NCBI GenBank assembly: GCA_016188115.1
Contig: JACPIK010000002.1
Coordinates: 1,331,771-1,395,770 of the forward strand
Source: Candidatus Woesearchaeota archaeon
GTDB lineage: Archaea; Nanobdellota; Nanobdellia; Woesearchaeales; GW2011-AR9
Length of the DNA stretch: 64,000 nucleotides
Direction: 5' to 3'
A program made the position numbers and the translations under genes. This document shows, piece by piece, positions 51,024 through 60,305 of this stretch. Numbering within the stretch: position 1 is the stretch's first letter; every line of letters begins with the position of its first letter. The notes beneath the pieces were generated by a model that worked only from the letters and a program-made list of their open reading frames with translations, was not told the origin of the DNA and did not search any database.

Positions 51024-54000
51024 ATGGTGAAAAGAGGTCAAGGTGTTGCTAGTTCTAGAAATATTTCTCCTCCAGCTCCACCCTCTCATAAAGAACACCA
51101 TCACAACGCCGTTTTAGTCGTTGGAATCACTATCATTCTTGCAGTATTAATTGCCGCATTTGTATTCTTCTTGGGAACATCAAAAGATACTCTTGCTGGC
51201 CAGGCAATTGGGGAGGCTCCTGCTCAAGTGTCTACAGTAGTAGAAGATGGAAGTCATGAACCTCTTCCTGTGGGCCAAGGGGAAAGAATTGAAACAATAC
51301 GCTATGAAAATGGTGTGTTTACGGATCGAAGGACAACTTCCAATTGTCGTCAAGATGCAAATAAAGATTTTTGCGTTTCACTGATTCGTGCCCCCAATGG
51401 GGATGATTTTGTTTCTCATTGTTTTGCAGAAAGGTCTCGTGTTTCTAATTATCTTTGTATGGGTGAGTTTCTAGGAAGACAAAGTGTGTTAGTAAAATGT
51501 GATGCTGGCCTTGCAGAGCGCAATCGTCTTCAAGGTAATTTATTTTGTGCCTCAGATAAATGGGTTCAATGTCCTGCCGATGGTTTTTTCACTGCTCCTG
51601 GATCTGCAAATGCTCCAGCAGAAAACGAGAATCAACTCTGTCATAACGGGCGATGGTTTACCTGTGGTGCTCAAAATACTGGTCATAAAGAAGGGGAAGC
51701 TACATGTTATGCAGAAGATCAGGGGGATGATGCTCCCGTTTATCGTTGGGTTTCCTGCGTCAACGGTCAAACTAACGAAGACGGTACTCAATTATGTTTT
51801 AATGAAGAATTTCAAACCTGTAGCGAACAATTCAAAAACATTCGTCGACCTGGCGAAACCAATCCGGGGCGCATAACAGAAAATAATATGATCTGCGATG
51901 GATCAACGTGGGTTCAATGCAATCTAGAAAATCTTTTCATGACCTCACCTCTTGACCGATATGTTTGTAACATTCAAAACGAATGGTCTGATAGGGTTAA
52001 ATTTGGACCAACGGGACTAAGTGAAGTGGTTCTTACAAAACAAGATATTCTCAATCCCCTCAATGTCTCTTTTAATAACCAAAATAGTTTCTCCCACTTA
52101 ACTTTATGCGATTCTAATCTTCGAAACGTGATAGATCAAGCTGAAATTTGTTATACTAAAGAAGAAGTTCGTGAGCGCGTTATCCAGGTGCCTGGAGGTC
52201 AACCAGTTAATGGTGGTCTAGGTCGTTTTTCTGAGAATCCCGGTCCTCTCGCAATACAATCTTTAGATCGTTTATCAAATGGCAATAACTTTCCCCATAT
52301 ATTTAACTTTGAAAACAATCCCCCTAATTACAAAGTTCTCGCTATCTATGAAAACCAAGAAGAGCAACCCAAAAAAGTGAGTCTTATTGTTTTACATGAG
52401 CTCAATCTATTTACAGAATTTTCTCTTATTTCTCTCTCACGCAATATCGCTCATGGTCGTCGTGTTGCTATTAAATTCGAAAACCAGTCTTATCTTGTTT
52501 CTCAAGACAACGAGGGCTTATTTGATCTAGCTCATCTAAAACTAAAACACCTTCCAACTCAACAAGAATTCACGAATCCAACGTATGTGGGTGATAATAC
52601 TTATCGTTTTACTATTTTAAACGGAAAATATCTTTTTGTTTTCCAAAACGGGGGAAATGTGGCATTTCAAGTTTCTGATGTGATGGAAATGCCTGCATCG
52701 TTTCCTCTTCCGCATACATTAAGTCAAGAATTAGAAATACCATTTAACCAGCGTTTCCCTATCATATTACAAGATGAAGGCGTTGCAGGTAAAGTTCTAA
52801 CTATTTGTAACAATGATAATCCTCGTGATCCTGCAAATACCATTATTTGTCTTAATAATCAACGAATCTTAAACCTGCAAAAAGATGCTCTCAAGCCACA
52901 TTTATTAGGGAATACTCGCGTTGCGTTTCTCTACAAATTTGAAGAAGGGGAAGATGGCGTATCTCGCAAAAAAGTCTATCTCTTCCAACTAGTTAGAGCA
53001 TCTAACGCAGTCTCACGTCTTGATTACAATAATTTCATCAATGCATTGGTGGATGGTCGCCGAGTTGCCATCGAATTTGAAGAAAATGATGAAGACCACT
53101 TGTACTTGCTCGCACATCCCGGTAGAGAATTTTTTGATCTATCTACTATTAAGTTAACTCCATTTAATCCTCTTGAACAACAACCGCTTCAATCCGCAGG
53201 AACCGATCCCCTGATTACATTTTCTTCACCAAGAGGGGGGGAAATTTCCCTTAAACGTAATTATGGTAATCCTGTTCCTCCATTCGAAATTAAAGGATTA
53301 ACACAAAACGAACTTGCGCCAATTGATATGGATCAAAATATAGAAATACCCTTTTTTTCATCAAGCATATTACGCTTTAACATACCTAACTTTGGTGCTA
53401 TTCAAAGAGATGGAACAGATAATCCTCGTTCTTCTAATCTATTTAAACTTGATCCCGAATGGGGGATGGATCGTATCGATTTAGAATTCCAAGACCCTCG
53501 GATTCTATCTGATGGAAATAAAAATATGCTTGCGTATTATCATACTGCACAAGTAGAAGCTGGTACACCCACTAAAACTGCAACATTTCATTTATTCTAT
53601 GATTTAATTGATGTAGCTGCAGATAACCACGTTTTCACCGAAGAATTTATTCAAACATTTACCACAGGTAAACGCATTGCGTTCAAATTAGATGATAACT
53701 ACTACCTCTTAAAACACATCAACCAACAAGATCAAGCAGCATTTTTCGATCTTAACAATCTTCGCATTACTAATTTAGATAATGGAGAAGAAACATTACC
53801 TACAGTTAACACCCAAGTAGCTCGGTTTGAATTTGCAGGAAAACGCATCGAAGTAGAAATTGATGATGAAAACAATCTTCTTCACTTTCGTGGTGTTTCC
53901 GGGCGTCGCGTTCTGGAAGACACTCAAATGGGCGACTTCTATGGTGAAATTGGTCCCCAAGACAGTGTTGACTTAGGCACATCAAAACTACGTCAATGCT

Positions 54001-54956
54001 TCAAAGAATTGTATGCTCACGTTGCAGGTGTACGTATCTGCGATGATAACGGCGAAGTTGAAACTGTAAGCGTTGATGAACCTACTATTATTACGGTTAA
54101 AGAAAATGTACCACGACCTATGCAAGGAGGACCGCTTGTAGGACAAGCACTAAATCCTGGTGCTCACCTCAATCCAGGTCGTCGTATTGATCCTAATGCT
54201 CAAGTACGACCAGGAGAAGCAGCAGAAGCTCAAGCGAATCAAGCAGACATGCCAATTCTCAATTTATTTGGAGATAAGCAATCCTATCTTCTTGAACCTA
54301 ATGGAGAAACTGGTGAAAACAAACGTATCCGAGTACGTAAAATAATTACTCTCAATCGTCAACAAACAGAATTAAATCTCCCTGACTACATTGACTTTGT
54401 CAATCAAATCGCTGTTGGCGCGCCGATCTTAAACATTAGTGGCACATTCTATTTACCAAAGGCCGAAAGCAACGCTATTCAAGATTTTAGCCTTGTTTCC
54501 TATGGGGATGGACCAACAATCACGCTACGTGAGGTAGAATTATCCAGTCCAGTTGCCGGTAACGGAACCTTCGTACTCGACAACACCCTTATCACTTTTG
54601 TACAACAAGAAACCAATAATGAAGATATCCCTTTAAGTGCAAGACTCAAAGTTAAACCACAATACTATCTTCCGGAATCAGGCAATCCTCTTGTTTTTAA
54701 CAGCACTCAATCTATCAGTATGAAATTCTCCACCACTATACATCAAACACCTCTGCTCATTGAAAAAGATGCAGTCCTCTTCGAAGATTTGGTAAGTCTG
54801 CGTATAGACAATTTATTCAATCGTCTCTTTGCAGAAGGCGATACCAGAATTTTCATCTTTGATGGTCAACAAGTTGAAATGCAAATTCAAAAAATCACAC
54901 TCATTCCTGGACGAGTTGCAACCCAAGAAGTTATCATTACCTTACGGAGAATCTAA
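51024..54956 (+). CDS. giant membrane-anchored extracellular repeat protein, 1310 aa
   Basis: A short basic N-terminus (MVKRGQGVASSRN) leads to one membrane helix at about residues 29-51 (AVLVVGITIILAVLIAAFVF), so the bulk is outside. Residues about 90-330 contain repeated cysteine modules with CxxGxWxxC-like phrases (for example CHNGRWFTCGA and CDGSTWVQC). Three clear repeats of about 200 residues follow, marked by GRRVAIKFENQSYLV (about 478), GRRVAIEFEENDEDHLYLL (678) and GKRIAFKLDDNYYLL (882), with a degenerate fourth near 1130. A linker has NPGAHLNPGRRIDPNAQVRP. I do not recognise the family. CCTTTATATATC lies about 27 bases before ATG 51024. Confidence 0.72.
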   Translation: MVKRGQGVASSRNISPPAPPSHKEHHHNAVLVVGITIILAVLIAAFVFFLGTSKDTLAGQAIGEAPAQVSTVVEDGSHEPLPVGQGERIETIRYENGVFTDRRTTSNCRQDANKDFCVSLIRAPNGDDFVSHCFAERSRVSNYLCMGEFLGRQSVLVKCDAGLAERNRLQGNLFCASDKWVQCPADGFFTAPGSANAPAENENQLCHNGRWFTCGAQNTGHKEGEATCYAEDQGDDAPVYRWVSCVNGQTNEDGTQLCFNEEFQTCSEQFKNIRRPGETNPGRITENNMICDGSTWVQCNLENLFMTSPLDRYVCNIQNEWSDRVKFGPTGLSEVVLTKQDILNPLNVSFNNQNSFSHLTLCDSNLRNVIDQAEICYTKEEVRERVIQVPGGQPVNGGLGRFSENPGPLAIQSLDRLSNGNNFPHIFNFENNPPNYKVLAIYENQEEQPKKVSLIVLHELNLFTEFSLISLSRNIAHGRRVAIKFENQSYLVSQDNEGLFDLAHLKLKHLPTQQEFTNPTYVGDNTYRFTILNGKYLFVFQNGGNVAFQVSDVMEMPASFPLPHTLSQELEIPFNQRFPIILQDEGVAGKVLTICNNDNPRDPANTIICLNNQRILNLQKDALKPHLLGNTRVAFLYKFEEGEDGVSRKKVYLFQLVRASNAVSRLDYNNFINALVDGRRVAIEFEENDEDHLYLLAHPGREFFDLSTIKLTPFNPLEQQPLQSAGTDPLITFSSPRGGEISLKRNYGNPVPPFEIKGLTQNELAPIDMDQNIEIPFFSSSILRFNIPNFGAIQRDGTDNPRSSNLFKLDPEWGMDRIDLEFQDPRILSDGNKNMLAYYHTAQVEAGTPTKTATFHLFYDLIDVAADNHVFTEEFIQTFTTGKRIAFKLDDNYYLLKHINQQDQAAFFDLNNLRITNLDNGEETLPTVNTQVARFEFAGKRIEVEIDDENNLLHFRGVSGRRVLEDTQMGDFYGEIGPQDSVDLGTSKLRQCFKELYAHVAGVRICDDNGEVETVSVDEPTIITVKENVPRPMQGGPLVGQALNPGAHLNPGRRIDPNAQVRPGEAAEAQANQADMPILNLFGDKQSYLLEPNGETGENKRIRVRKIITLNRQQTELNLPDYIDFVNQIAVGAPILNISGTFYLPKAESNAIQDFSLVSYGDGPTITLREVELSSPVAGNGTFVLDNTLITFVQQETNNEDIPLSARLKVKPQYYLPESGNPLVFNSTQSISMKFSTTIHQTPLLIEKDAVLFEDLVSLRIDNLFNRLFAEGDTRIFIFDGQQVEMQIQKITLIPGRVATQEVIITLRRI

Positions 54957-54958
54957 TC

Positions 54959-56374
54959 ATGAAAAAAACAACCTCACAACAGCGAACAATTTTCATAGTC
55001 GTTGCTCTGTGTGTCATTCTTATAGGTATAATTATGCTGCGTAATTCTTTTTCTAGCATTGGTCAAGGCATCCATCTTGGAGAGAGACCTGCCAATCTTT
55101 ACATTAACTTAGAAACTCAAGATTTTGCAACACTTCCCATTCTAGATCAGCGTAGTGTTAATCTCACTCTTCCTCTCTCTGCGCAGGATCCTGCTCCTCA
55201 AAATTATACTCTTAATTTTACCCGTCGAGATGCAGACTCATTTAACCTTACTCTTACAAACACAGCACAGGGGATCGTCATTGCACGTGATACTTTCTTC
55301 ACTACTATCCCTGACGAGCATGTTTTCTTTTACGTTAACCAGCAAGACCCTCTTCCTGATTTACGCATTGATGTTGAAAATGATCAATTTATTCTTACCA
55401 GTCCCCACTATGTTTCTCCTGACAACTCTCAAATTCAACTCTTTGATGACCAAGATCAAATCCTGCCTCCCGTAATTAATATTCAAAGTCCAATCACATT
55501 TAAAGTAGAATCACGCAGTTCTGCTGTACCAGTGTTGAGTGTGGCTGGTCCGCAAAATTCTCTTGTACAACGTAGTTCACAAAACGACTCTGCTCAACAA
55601 ACCGCAATTGCCACTTTTGAATTTACACCGCCCCGCGCGTCTGGTGCATTTATAATCGATATTAATTCTACTGTTGGTCGACAAGAAACTCATGCGTATT
55701 ACACGTTTACTGCAGGAGATGTCTTTTATGCCACAAATAGAGAAAACACACCCTCCATTTTAATAACTCGTGAACCTGAAATATTAGGTGTTGTTAATGT
55801 TACTTTTATTTCCACAACTCAGCTTCAACCATTTAGTCCCCCTTGTTTACCACAGACAAACCATTCTTTTGAAAAGCTCTTCTCGATAGAAAACAGAGAT
55901 CATAGTCGAAGCACTGGCGTTAATAATATTGTTCGTGCATTGGGCTTTAATGCTCAAACTCAAGAACTTGAACTCTGGAATCGAGGAACAACTCCTGATG
56001 ATCTACGTGTTGCCGAACCATTTAAAGGGTATTTCATTAAATTACTTCAAGCTACAGCAACTAATACCACTATTAGTTATTCCTGTACGTTAGAATCGGT
56101 TGAACCAGTATCAAGTCCTGCTCGTCCCAATGATGATGCTCGTCTTTTTACTCTACACGCAGGATGGAATCTTATTTCCCTTCCTGGTTTAGTTCCTAAA
56201 CCACTAACTCATTTCCTTGATCGCGGAGAATTTAGTCTATTTGATTGTTCAGTAAATGAACAATGTACTCAACAAAATGTTGAGACACCATTACTTCCTG
56301 GTCGAACCTATTGGGTATATGTAGAAGAAACACAAACTTTCAGATACAGATTAGAACCACTTGAACCACAATGA
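54959..56374 (+). CDS. membrane-anchored extracellular protein with a GWNLISLP module, 471 aa
   Basis: One N-terminal helix (TIFIVVALCVILIGIIML, residues 9-26) anchors a protein that is otherwise extracellular. Beta-rich domains follow, with many N-x-S/T sequons in residues 40-120. The last 90 residues (LHAGWNLISLPGLVPKPLTH and YWVYVEETQTFRYRLEPLEP) match a phrase common in bacterial and archaeal surface proteins. It starts two bases after the giant gene ends and its stop overlaps the next start, so it is in the operon. Function is unknown. Confidence 0.7.
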   Translation: MKKTTSQQRTIFIVVALCVILIGIIMLRNSFSSIGQGIHLGERPANLYINLETQDFATLPILDQRSVNLTLPLSAQDPAPQNYTLNFTRRDADSFNLTLTNTAQGIVIARDTFFTTIPDEHVFFYVNQQDPLPDLRIDVENDQFILTSPHYVSPDNSQIQLFDDQDQILPPVINIQSPITFKVESRSSAVPVLSVAGPQNSLVQRSSQNDSAQQTAIATFEFTPPRASGAFIIDINSTVGRQETHAYYTFTAGDVFYATNRENTPSILITREPEILGVVNVTFISTTQLQPFSPPCLPQTNHSFEKLFSIENRDHSRSTGVNNIVRALGFNAQTQELELWNRGTTPDDLRVAEPFKGYFIKLLQATATNTTISYSCTLESVEPVSSPARPNDDARLFTLHAGWNLISLPGLVPKPLTHFLDRGEFSLFDCSVNEQCTQQNVETPLLPGRTYWVYVEETQTFRYRLEPLEPQ

Positions 56375-57795
56375 AACTCACAAAACAACTCATAATATTT
56401 GGACTAGTGTTTTTATCTACTCTTATTCTTGTCACCGCGGTGCCACCTTCACTAGGTAATTTCATGCAATTATATGGAGACGTTGTAGAGCTTCCGGAAA
56501 ATGGGCCATTTACCATGATTGCACAAATTGGAAACCAAGAATTCGAAACTCCAATTAGTAATAATAAATATGGTATCTCACCTACATTCAAAGTGTTTAG
56601 TTCAGAGGGTACAATTTCATTTTTCATTGAAAATTCACTGGGCACTCGACGATCAGCAGGAACTCTCGCATATGCTGCGGGGAGTGTCTTTCGACGTAAC
56701 TTCAACTATTCTTCTGGAGAAGACATAGCAGTAGTTACACCTCCTCCTGAAGATGGGGGAGAAGGTCAAGTTGAAGATGAAGTTGTGCAAGATCAGGATA
56801 TCAACCCTCCTGATGAAGATCCAGTAGAACCAGCTACTAATCTTAGCCTTCAACAAAAATATGCCAACCTTACTATTGATTTCGAAGCAATTGAAGACGA
56901 ATACGATGATCTCAAAGACGATTACCTCAAAGCCAAAGATCGCAATCAAACTCGTGATATCGTAAGAACCGGTGAAAAAATCAAAGACATTCTAGATAAA
57001 GATATAGATGATCTACTCGAAAAAATAAATGATCTTAAAGATGAGGCAGATGAAGCCAACGATAGTGATATCGAAGATGATGTAGATAATCTCAAAGATG
57101 ATGTAACTGATCTTGAAAAGCAGATTAAAGAATTACTTGGTATAAAAGAAGAACAAAGACGTGTTCTTACACCCACACCTCCTGTAACTCCTCCTTCTGC
57201 AACAACCTGTACTTATAGTTGGGATTGTGCCGGCGGCTTTGGCGCCTGTCTAAACGGTGTACGATACCAAACTTGTCGCCGCATAGATGATTGTGACGTG
57301 CGGCAGCGAGCAGGCGCACAAGTTATCACTACCCCCAAACCACAAGAACAGCAAGCCTGCCAATCTGCAGTAACTCCTCCTGTACGTGAAGATGCACAAA
57401 GCCAAGTGTGCACTCCTTACAAAAAACGCTGCTTTGGCGATGATCTTCAACGCTGTAGTTCGGATGGAAATAGGTGGGATACTATTGAAACCTGTTTTAC
57501 ATCTTGTGATGCAGTTACTCTGAGCTGTGAAGAAGAAACATTGCCAAAAACTCTAGAACCTTCACCAGATGCTTCAAGTTCAAACAGTTGGCTTCTGCCC
57601 TTAGTTGGTATCATAGTATTATTAGGGGGAATGGGTGCATTTTTTGCATTCTATGTGAATCAAAAGAAATTTGCTCCACTCAAAGAGTACATTACTGATT
57701 CGCGTCTACAAGGCTATTCGGATTCTCAAATTCGTTCTCGGGTCATCGGAGAAGGGTGGGATGCGCAACAAGTTGACAAGTTGCTTAAAAAGTAG
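56371..57795 (+). CDS. exported coiled-coil, C-terminally anchored protein, 474 aa
   Basis: The protein has a signal peptide (LIIFGLVFLSTLILVTAV), a beta domain to about residue 115, and a proline/acidic linker. A long Asp/Glu/Lys coiled coil follows at about 160-255 (DIDDLLEKINDLKDEADEAN). Two cysteine-rich segments come next (CTYSWDCAGGFGACLNGV and CTPYKKRCFGDDLQRC). A C-terminal helix near 410 (WLLPLVGIIVLLGGMGAFFA) leads to a cytoplasmic tail of about 45 residues with YSDSQIRSRVIGEGWDAQQV. The tail could bind a cytosolic partner. The ATGA overlap with the preceding gene shows coupling. Confidence 0.7.
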   Translation: MKLTKQLIIFGLVFLSTLILVTAVPPSLGNFMQLYGDVVELPENGPFTMIAQIGNQEFETPISNNKYGISPTFKVFSSEGTISFFIENSLGTRRSAGTLAYAAGSVFRRNFNYSSGEDIAVVTPPPEDGGEGQVEDEVVQDQDINPPDEDPVEPATNLSLQQKYANLTIDFEAIEDEYDDLKDDYLKAKDRNQTRDIVRTGEKIKDILDKDIDDLLEKINDLKDEADEANDSDIEDDVDNLKDDVTDLEKQIKELLGIKEEQRRVLTPTPPVTPPSATTCTYSWDCAGGFGACLNGVRYQTCRRIDDCDVRQRAGAQVITTPKPQEQQACQSAVTPPVREDAQSQVCTPYKKRCFGDDLQRCSSDGNRWDTIETCFTSCDAVTLSCEEETLPKTLEPSPDASSSNSWLLPLVGIIVLLGGMGAFFAFYVNQKKFAPLKEYITDSRLQGYSDSQIRSRVIGEGWDAQQVDKLLKK

Positions 57796-58248
57796 GTGGT
57801 CGATGTGGATACCCTATTAGTATTAGGTATTGGATTAGGAGGGTTAATTTTCATTGGAGGAATACTCCTTATTCATCATCGTTCAACACCAAAACGTCTT
57901 CAACGCTTACTCCAAAAAGTTCAATTATCCACCTCTCTTGACCCGTCTTCATTACTTAAAGAAGAATATCTTGAAATGTATGGGCTGTATCTTAAACTTC
58001 CAGAAAAACATAAACCTAACTTTTACGCCCAAGTCATTGCGATACGTACTATTCTTGAAGACCAACTTAAAGCGCAAAAACGGCTTGAAGTGCTTGTAAC
58101 ACAAATCGATTCCATAGATCAGCCCTCCAAAAAAGAATTGCTCGATGAGATTGAGAACAATTATCGCAAACTATCTGAAAAGGAGAAAGAGAAATATACT
58201 GCAAGCGTGATGCATTTGCGTGAAAGTGTACCTGTTAAAAATGAATAA
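57796..58248 (+). CDS. membrane-anchored cytoplasmic helical protein, 150 aa
   Basis: One N-terminal helix (LLVLGIGLGGLIFIGGILLI) precedes about 120 cytoplasmic, mostly helical residues with blocks such as KKELLDEIENNYRKLSEKEK. It starts directly after the stop of the preceding gene with a GTG at 57796. A second GTG at 57805 lies behind AGGTGG, which may be the true start and would remove three residues. It is the last of the four-gene surface operon and could be its cytoplasmic link. Confidence 0.65.
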   Translation: MVDVDTLLVLGIGLGGLIFIGGILLIHHRSTPKRLQRLLQKVQLSTSLDPSSLLKEEYLEMYGLYLKLPEKHKPNFYAQVIAIRTILEDQLKAQKRLEVLVTQIDSIDQPSKKELLDEIENNYRKLSEKEKEKYTASVMHLRESVPVKNE

Positions 58249-58355
58249 AATTAATTTTAAAGGATTAACTAATTATCTTTTCCAATAGATTTTGTTCGTA
58301 TCGGGAATTTCCCACCACAGAAATCTATATAAAACCCTCAACCTCTCCTCTTCTC

Positions 58356-58778
58356 ATGGAAATTAAAGATATTAAACCCAATCAAGGTAAAATCGATATT
58401 GTTGCTGATGTTGTTGCCAAAGATCAACCTCGTTCATTTGAGAAATTTGGAAAGGCAGGTCGTGTTTGTAACATTAAACTTCGTGATAATAGTGGTGATG
58501 TCAAATTTACATTATGGAATGATGAAGTAGATTCAGTCAAAATTGGTGATAAAGTTCAACTTCAAAATGGCTGGTGTGCTGAATATAAAGGAGAAAAACA
58601 ACTTTCTGCAGGAAAATTCGGCAAACTCGTGGTAGTCGGTTCTGCTGCATCTCAAGTCATGAGTAACGATCCTACTATGATTCAGCGACAGCGTCAAGCG
58701 CAAAATGACGATGACGACGAAGAAGGTTCCGACGATGATGAACCAGAAGTAATTGAAGAAGAAGAATTCGTAGAGTAA
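58356..58778 (+). CDS. OB-fold single-stranded DNA-binding protein (RPA/SSB-like)
   Basis: The 140-residue protein is a single OB fold (PNQGKIDIVADVVAKDQPRS, then CNIKLRDNSGDVKFTLWNDE and VKIGDKVQLQNGWCAEYKGE) followed by a strongly acidic tail (NDDDDEEGSDDDEPEV). The pattern resembles crenarchaeal SSB and RPA-type proteins, in which the acidic tail recruits partners. CTATATAAAACC lies about 27 bases upstream. Confidence 0.88.
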   Translation: MEIKDIKPNQGKIDIVADVVAKDQPRSFEKFGKAGRVCNIKLRDNSGDVKFTLWNDEVDSVKIGDKVQLQNGWCAEYKGEKQLSAGKFGKLVVVGSAASQVMSNDPTMIQRQRQAQNDDDDEEGSDDDEPEVIEEEEFVE

Positions 58779-58899
58779 ATTCCTAAACTCAATTCATGAT
58801 CTCTTCTTTATTTTGTTCCTTATTTTATTATTTTTTGACTTTATCCCAATAATCTCTTGCTCACCAATCTTTAAATACTTCTTTGGTTTCTTCTTCATC

Positions 58900-59235
58900 A
58901 TGCCAATGCAGCCAACACTTCGTCTTAAGAAACGCTACCTTACATTCAAAATAGAATCTACTCCCGTTGTCCATTTTTCACCACAAGAGTTAGAAACAAC
59001 AGTGCAGCAAGCTCTTCTTCAGTTTTTGGGCGAATTTGGTGTCGCCAAAGCGGGCCCCATCTTTCTTAAAGAACGATGTAAAAATAATCTTTGCGTACTC
59101 AAAATAAATCATCATAGTGTCGAAGCGGTTCGAGCTGCGCTAATTTTAATCAAAAAGATTAAAAACACCTCTGTGATTATTCATACTCTAACAACGTCAG
59201 GGACATTAAAAAAAGCGGTAGAACGCAGCATATAA
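58900..59235 (+). CDS. RNase P protein component 2 (Pop5)
   Basis: Pop5 (Rnp2) is a protein of archaeal RNase P that trims tRNA 5' leaders. The 111-residue protein begins MPMQPTLRLKKRYLTFKIES and has the Pop5-type middle (LQFLGEFGVAKAGPIFLKER). It ends with the conserved alpha-beta part (VEAVRAALILIKKIKNTSVI). CTTTAAATAC lies about 27 bases upstream of ATG 58900. It leads the proteasome-exosome cluster, its usual position in many archaea. Confidence 0.88.
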   Translation: MPMQPTLRLKKRYLTFKIESTPVVHFSPQELETTVQQALLQFLGEFGVAKAGPIFLKERCKNNLCVLKINHHSVEAVRAALILIKKIKNTSVIIHTLTTSGTLKKAVERSI

Positions 59236-59248
59236 TTGAGGTGGCATA

Positions 59249-59992
59249 ATGAATCCTAGTACTAATAATAAACAACAACAAATGATCGATAAGATGGGCT
59301 ACGATCGTTCCATTACTATGTTTTCTCCGGATGGACGTCTTCTTCAAGTAGAATACGCAAAGAAAACTGTCAAACAAGGCTCAACTGCTATTGCTATTGC
59401 CTGTAAAGATGGGGTTGTGTGGGTTACAGACAAACGCATCACTTCAAAACTCTTAGTTCCTGAGGCTCTTGAAAAATTATTTCGCATCGATGATCATATC
59501 GGCGCAACTGCTGCTGGAATCATCTCTGATGCTCGCGTGCTTGTTGATCGTGTACAACTCAAAGCACAACAACATTTTGTCACCTATGATTCTAAGATTG
59601 ATATTCTCTCCATCGTCAAAGAAATTTGCGATTTAAAACAAATCTGTACACAAAGCGCGGGATTGCGTCCTTTTGGTGTTTCTATGCTCGTTGGCGGCGT
59701 TGAGGAAGATGGAACAGTCAAACTATTCTTAACTGAACCCTATGGGTTGTATTTCCAATATCGGGCTGCCGTCATTGGTGAGGGTGAAGAAGAAATAGAA
59801 CCAATCTTGCAGAAGCGTTATCGTCCAACATTAAGTGTAGAAGAAGGAATTCGTTTAGGTCTTGATGCAATGAAAGAGTTTCTTAAAACTGAATTTAATT
59901 TCGAACGTGTTGATGTCGCTGTGATTCGTCAGGAAGATCGACGTTTTACCCAACTCTCAAATGATGAATTAAAGAAAGTGTTTAAAGTCTAG
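59249..59992 (+). CDS. psmA: proteasome alpha subunit
   Basis: Seven copies of this subunit form the outer ring of the 20S proteasome. The 247-residue protein has the alpha signature YDRSITMFSPDGRLLQVEYA followed by VKQGSTAIAIACKDGVVW and DKRITSKLL. The N-terminal gating segment is present. A GAGGTGG Shine-Dalgarno lies five bases before ATG, as expected for an internal operon gene. The classical psmB is not here; the divergent beta-like gene at 33737 is the only peptidase-like candidate in the window. Confidence 0.95.
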   Translation: MNPSTNNKQQQMIDKMGYDRSITMFSPDGRLLQVEYAKKTVKQGSTAIAIACKDGVVWVTDKRITSKLLVPEALEKLFRIDDHIGATAAGIISDARVLVDRVQLKAQQHFVTYDSKIDILSIVKEICDLKQICTQSAGLRPFGVSMLVGGVEEDGTVKLFLTEPYGLYFQYRAAVIGEGEEEIEPILQKRYRPTLSVEEGIRLGLDAMKEFLKTEFNFERVDVAVIRQEDRRFTQLSNDELKKVFKV

Positions 59993-60305
59993 AGTGAAAG
60001 TAGAGGTATAAGCAGTAAACTCAAACCGTTTACCCTTTTCTTTCATTTATTTCTTTTTTTCATCCCGTTTATCTTTTTCCTTTTTTCCCTATTTGGCATA
60101 TTCTGGGTTGACTTCAATTTTGTTAATTCTCTCCCTTGTTTGCACTTACTAACCTTATCTTTGAATCCTATTTTCTCAAACCAATCCGCAAAGCTTTTAA
60201 AGAAAAACCAAAATTATTCCCTACTTATAAGAATGAAAAGAATTGGAGGCTCCGTTCTGGGTTTCTTATCATAAGGACCCATCAAGAGAACGGAAGATTA
60301 TTACC
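59993..60305. other. spacer between psmA and rrp4 with terminator-like and promoter-like elements
   Basis: GTAAAC (60015-60020) pairs with GTTTAC (60028-60033) and a long T/C-rich tract follows, so psmA transcription may end here. GCTTTTAAAG at about 60193-60202 is a promoter-like element for rrp4. An ATG at 60233 opens only 13 codons. SBDS, which often sits between these genes in archaea, is not present in this stretch. Confidence 0.55.

Noticed and set aside
54160-54345. Overlapping frames inside the giant surface gene
   Set aside because: They are out-of-frame shadows without ribosome-binding sites or motifs.
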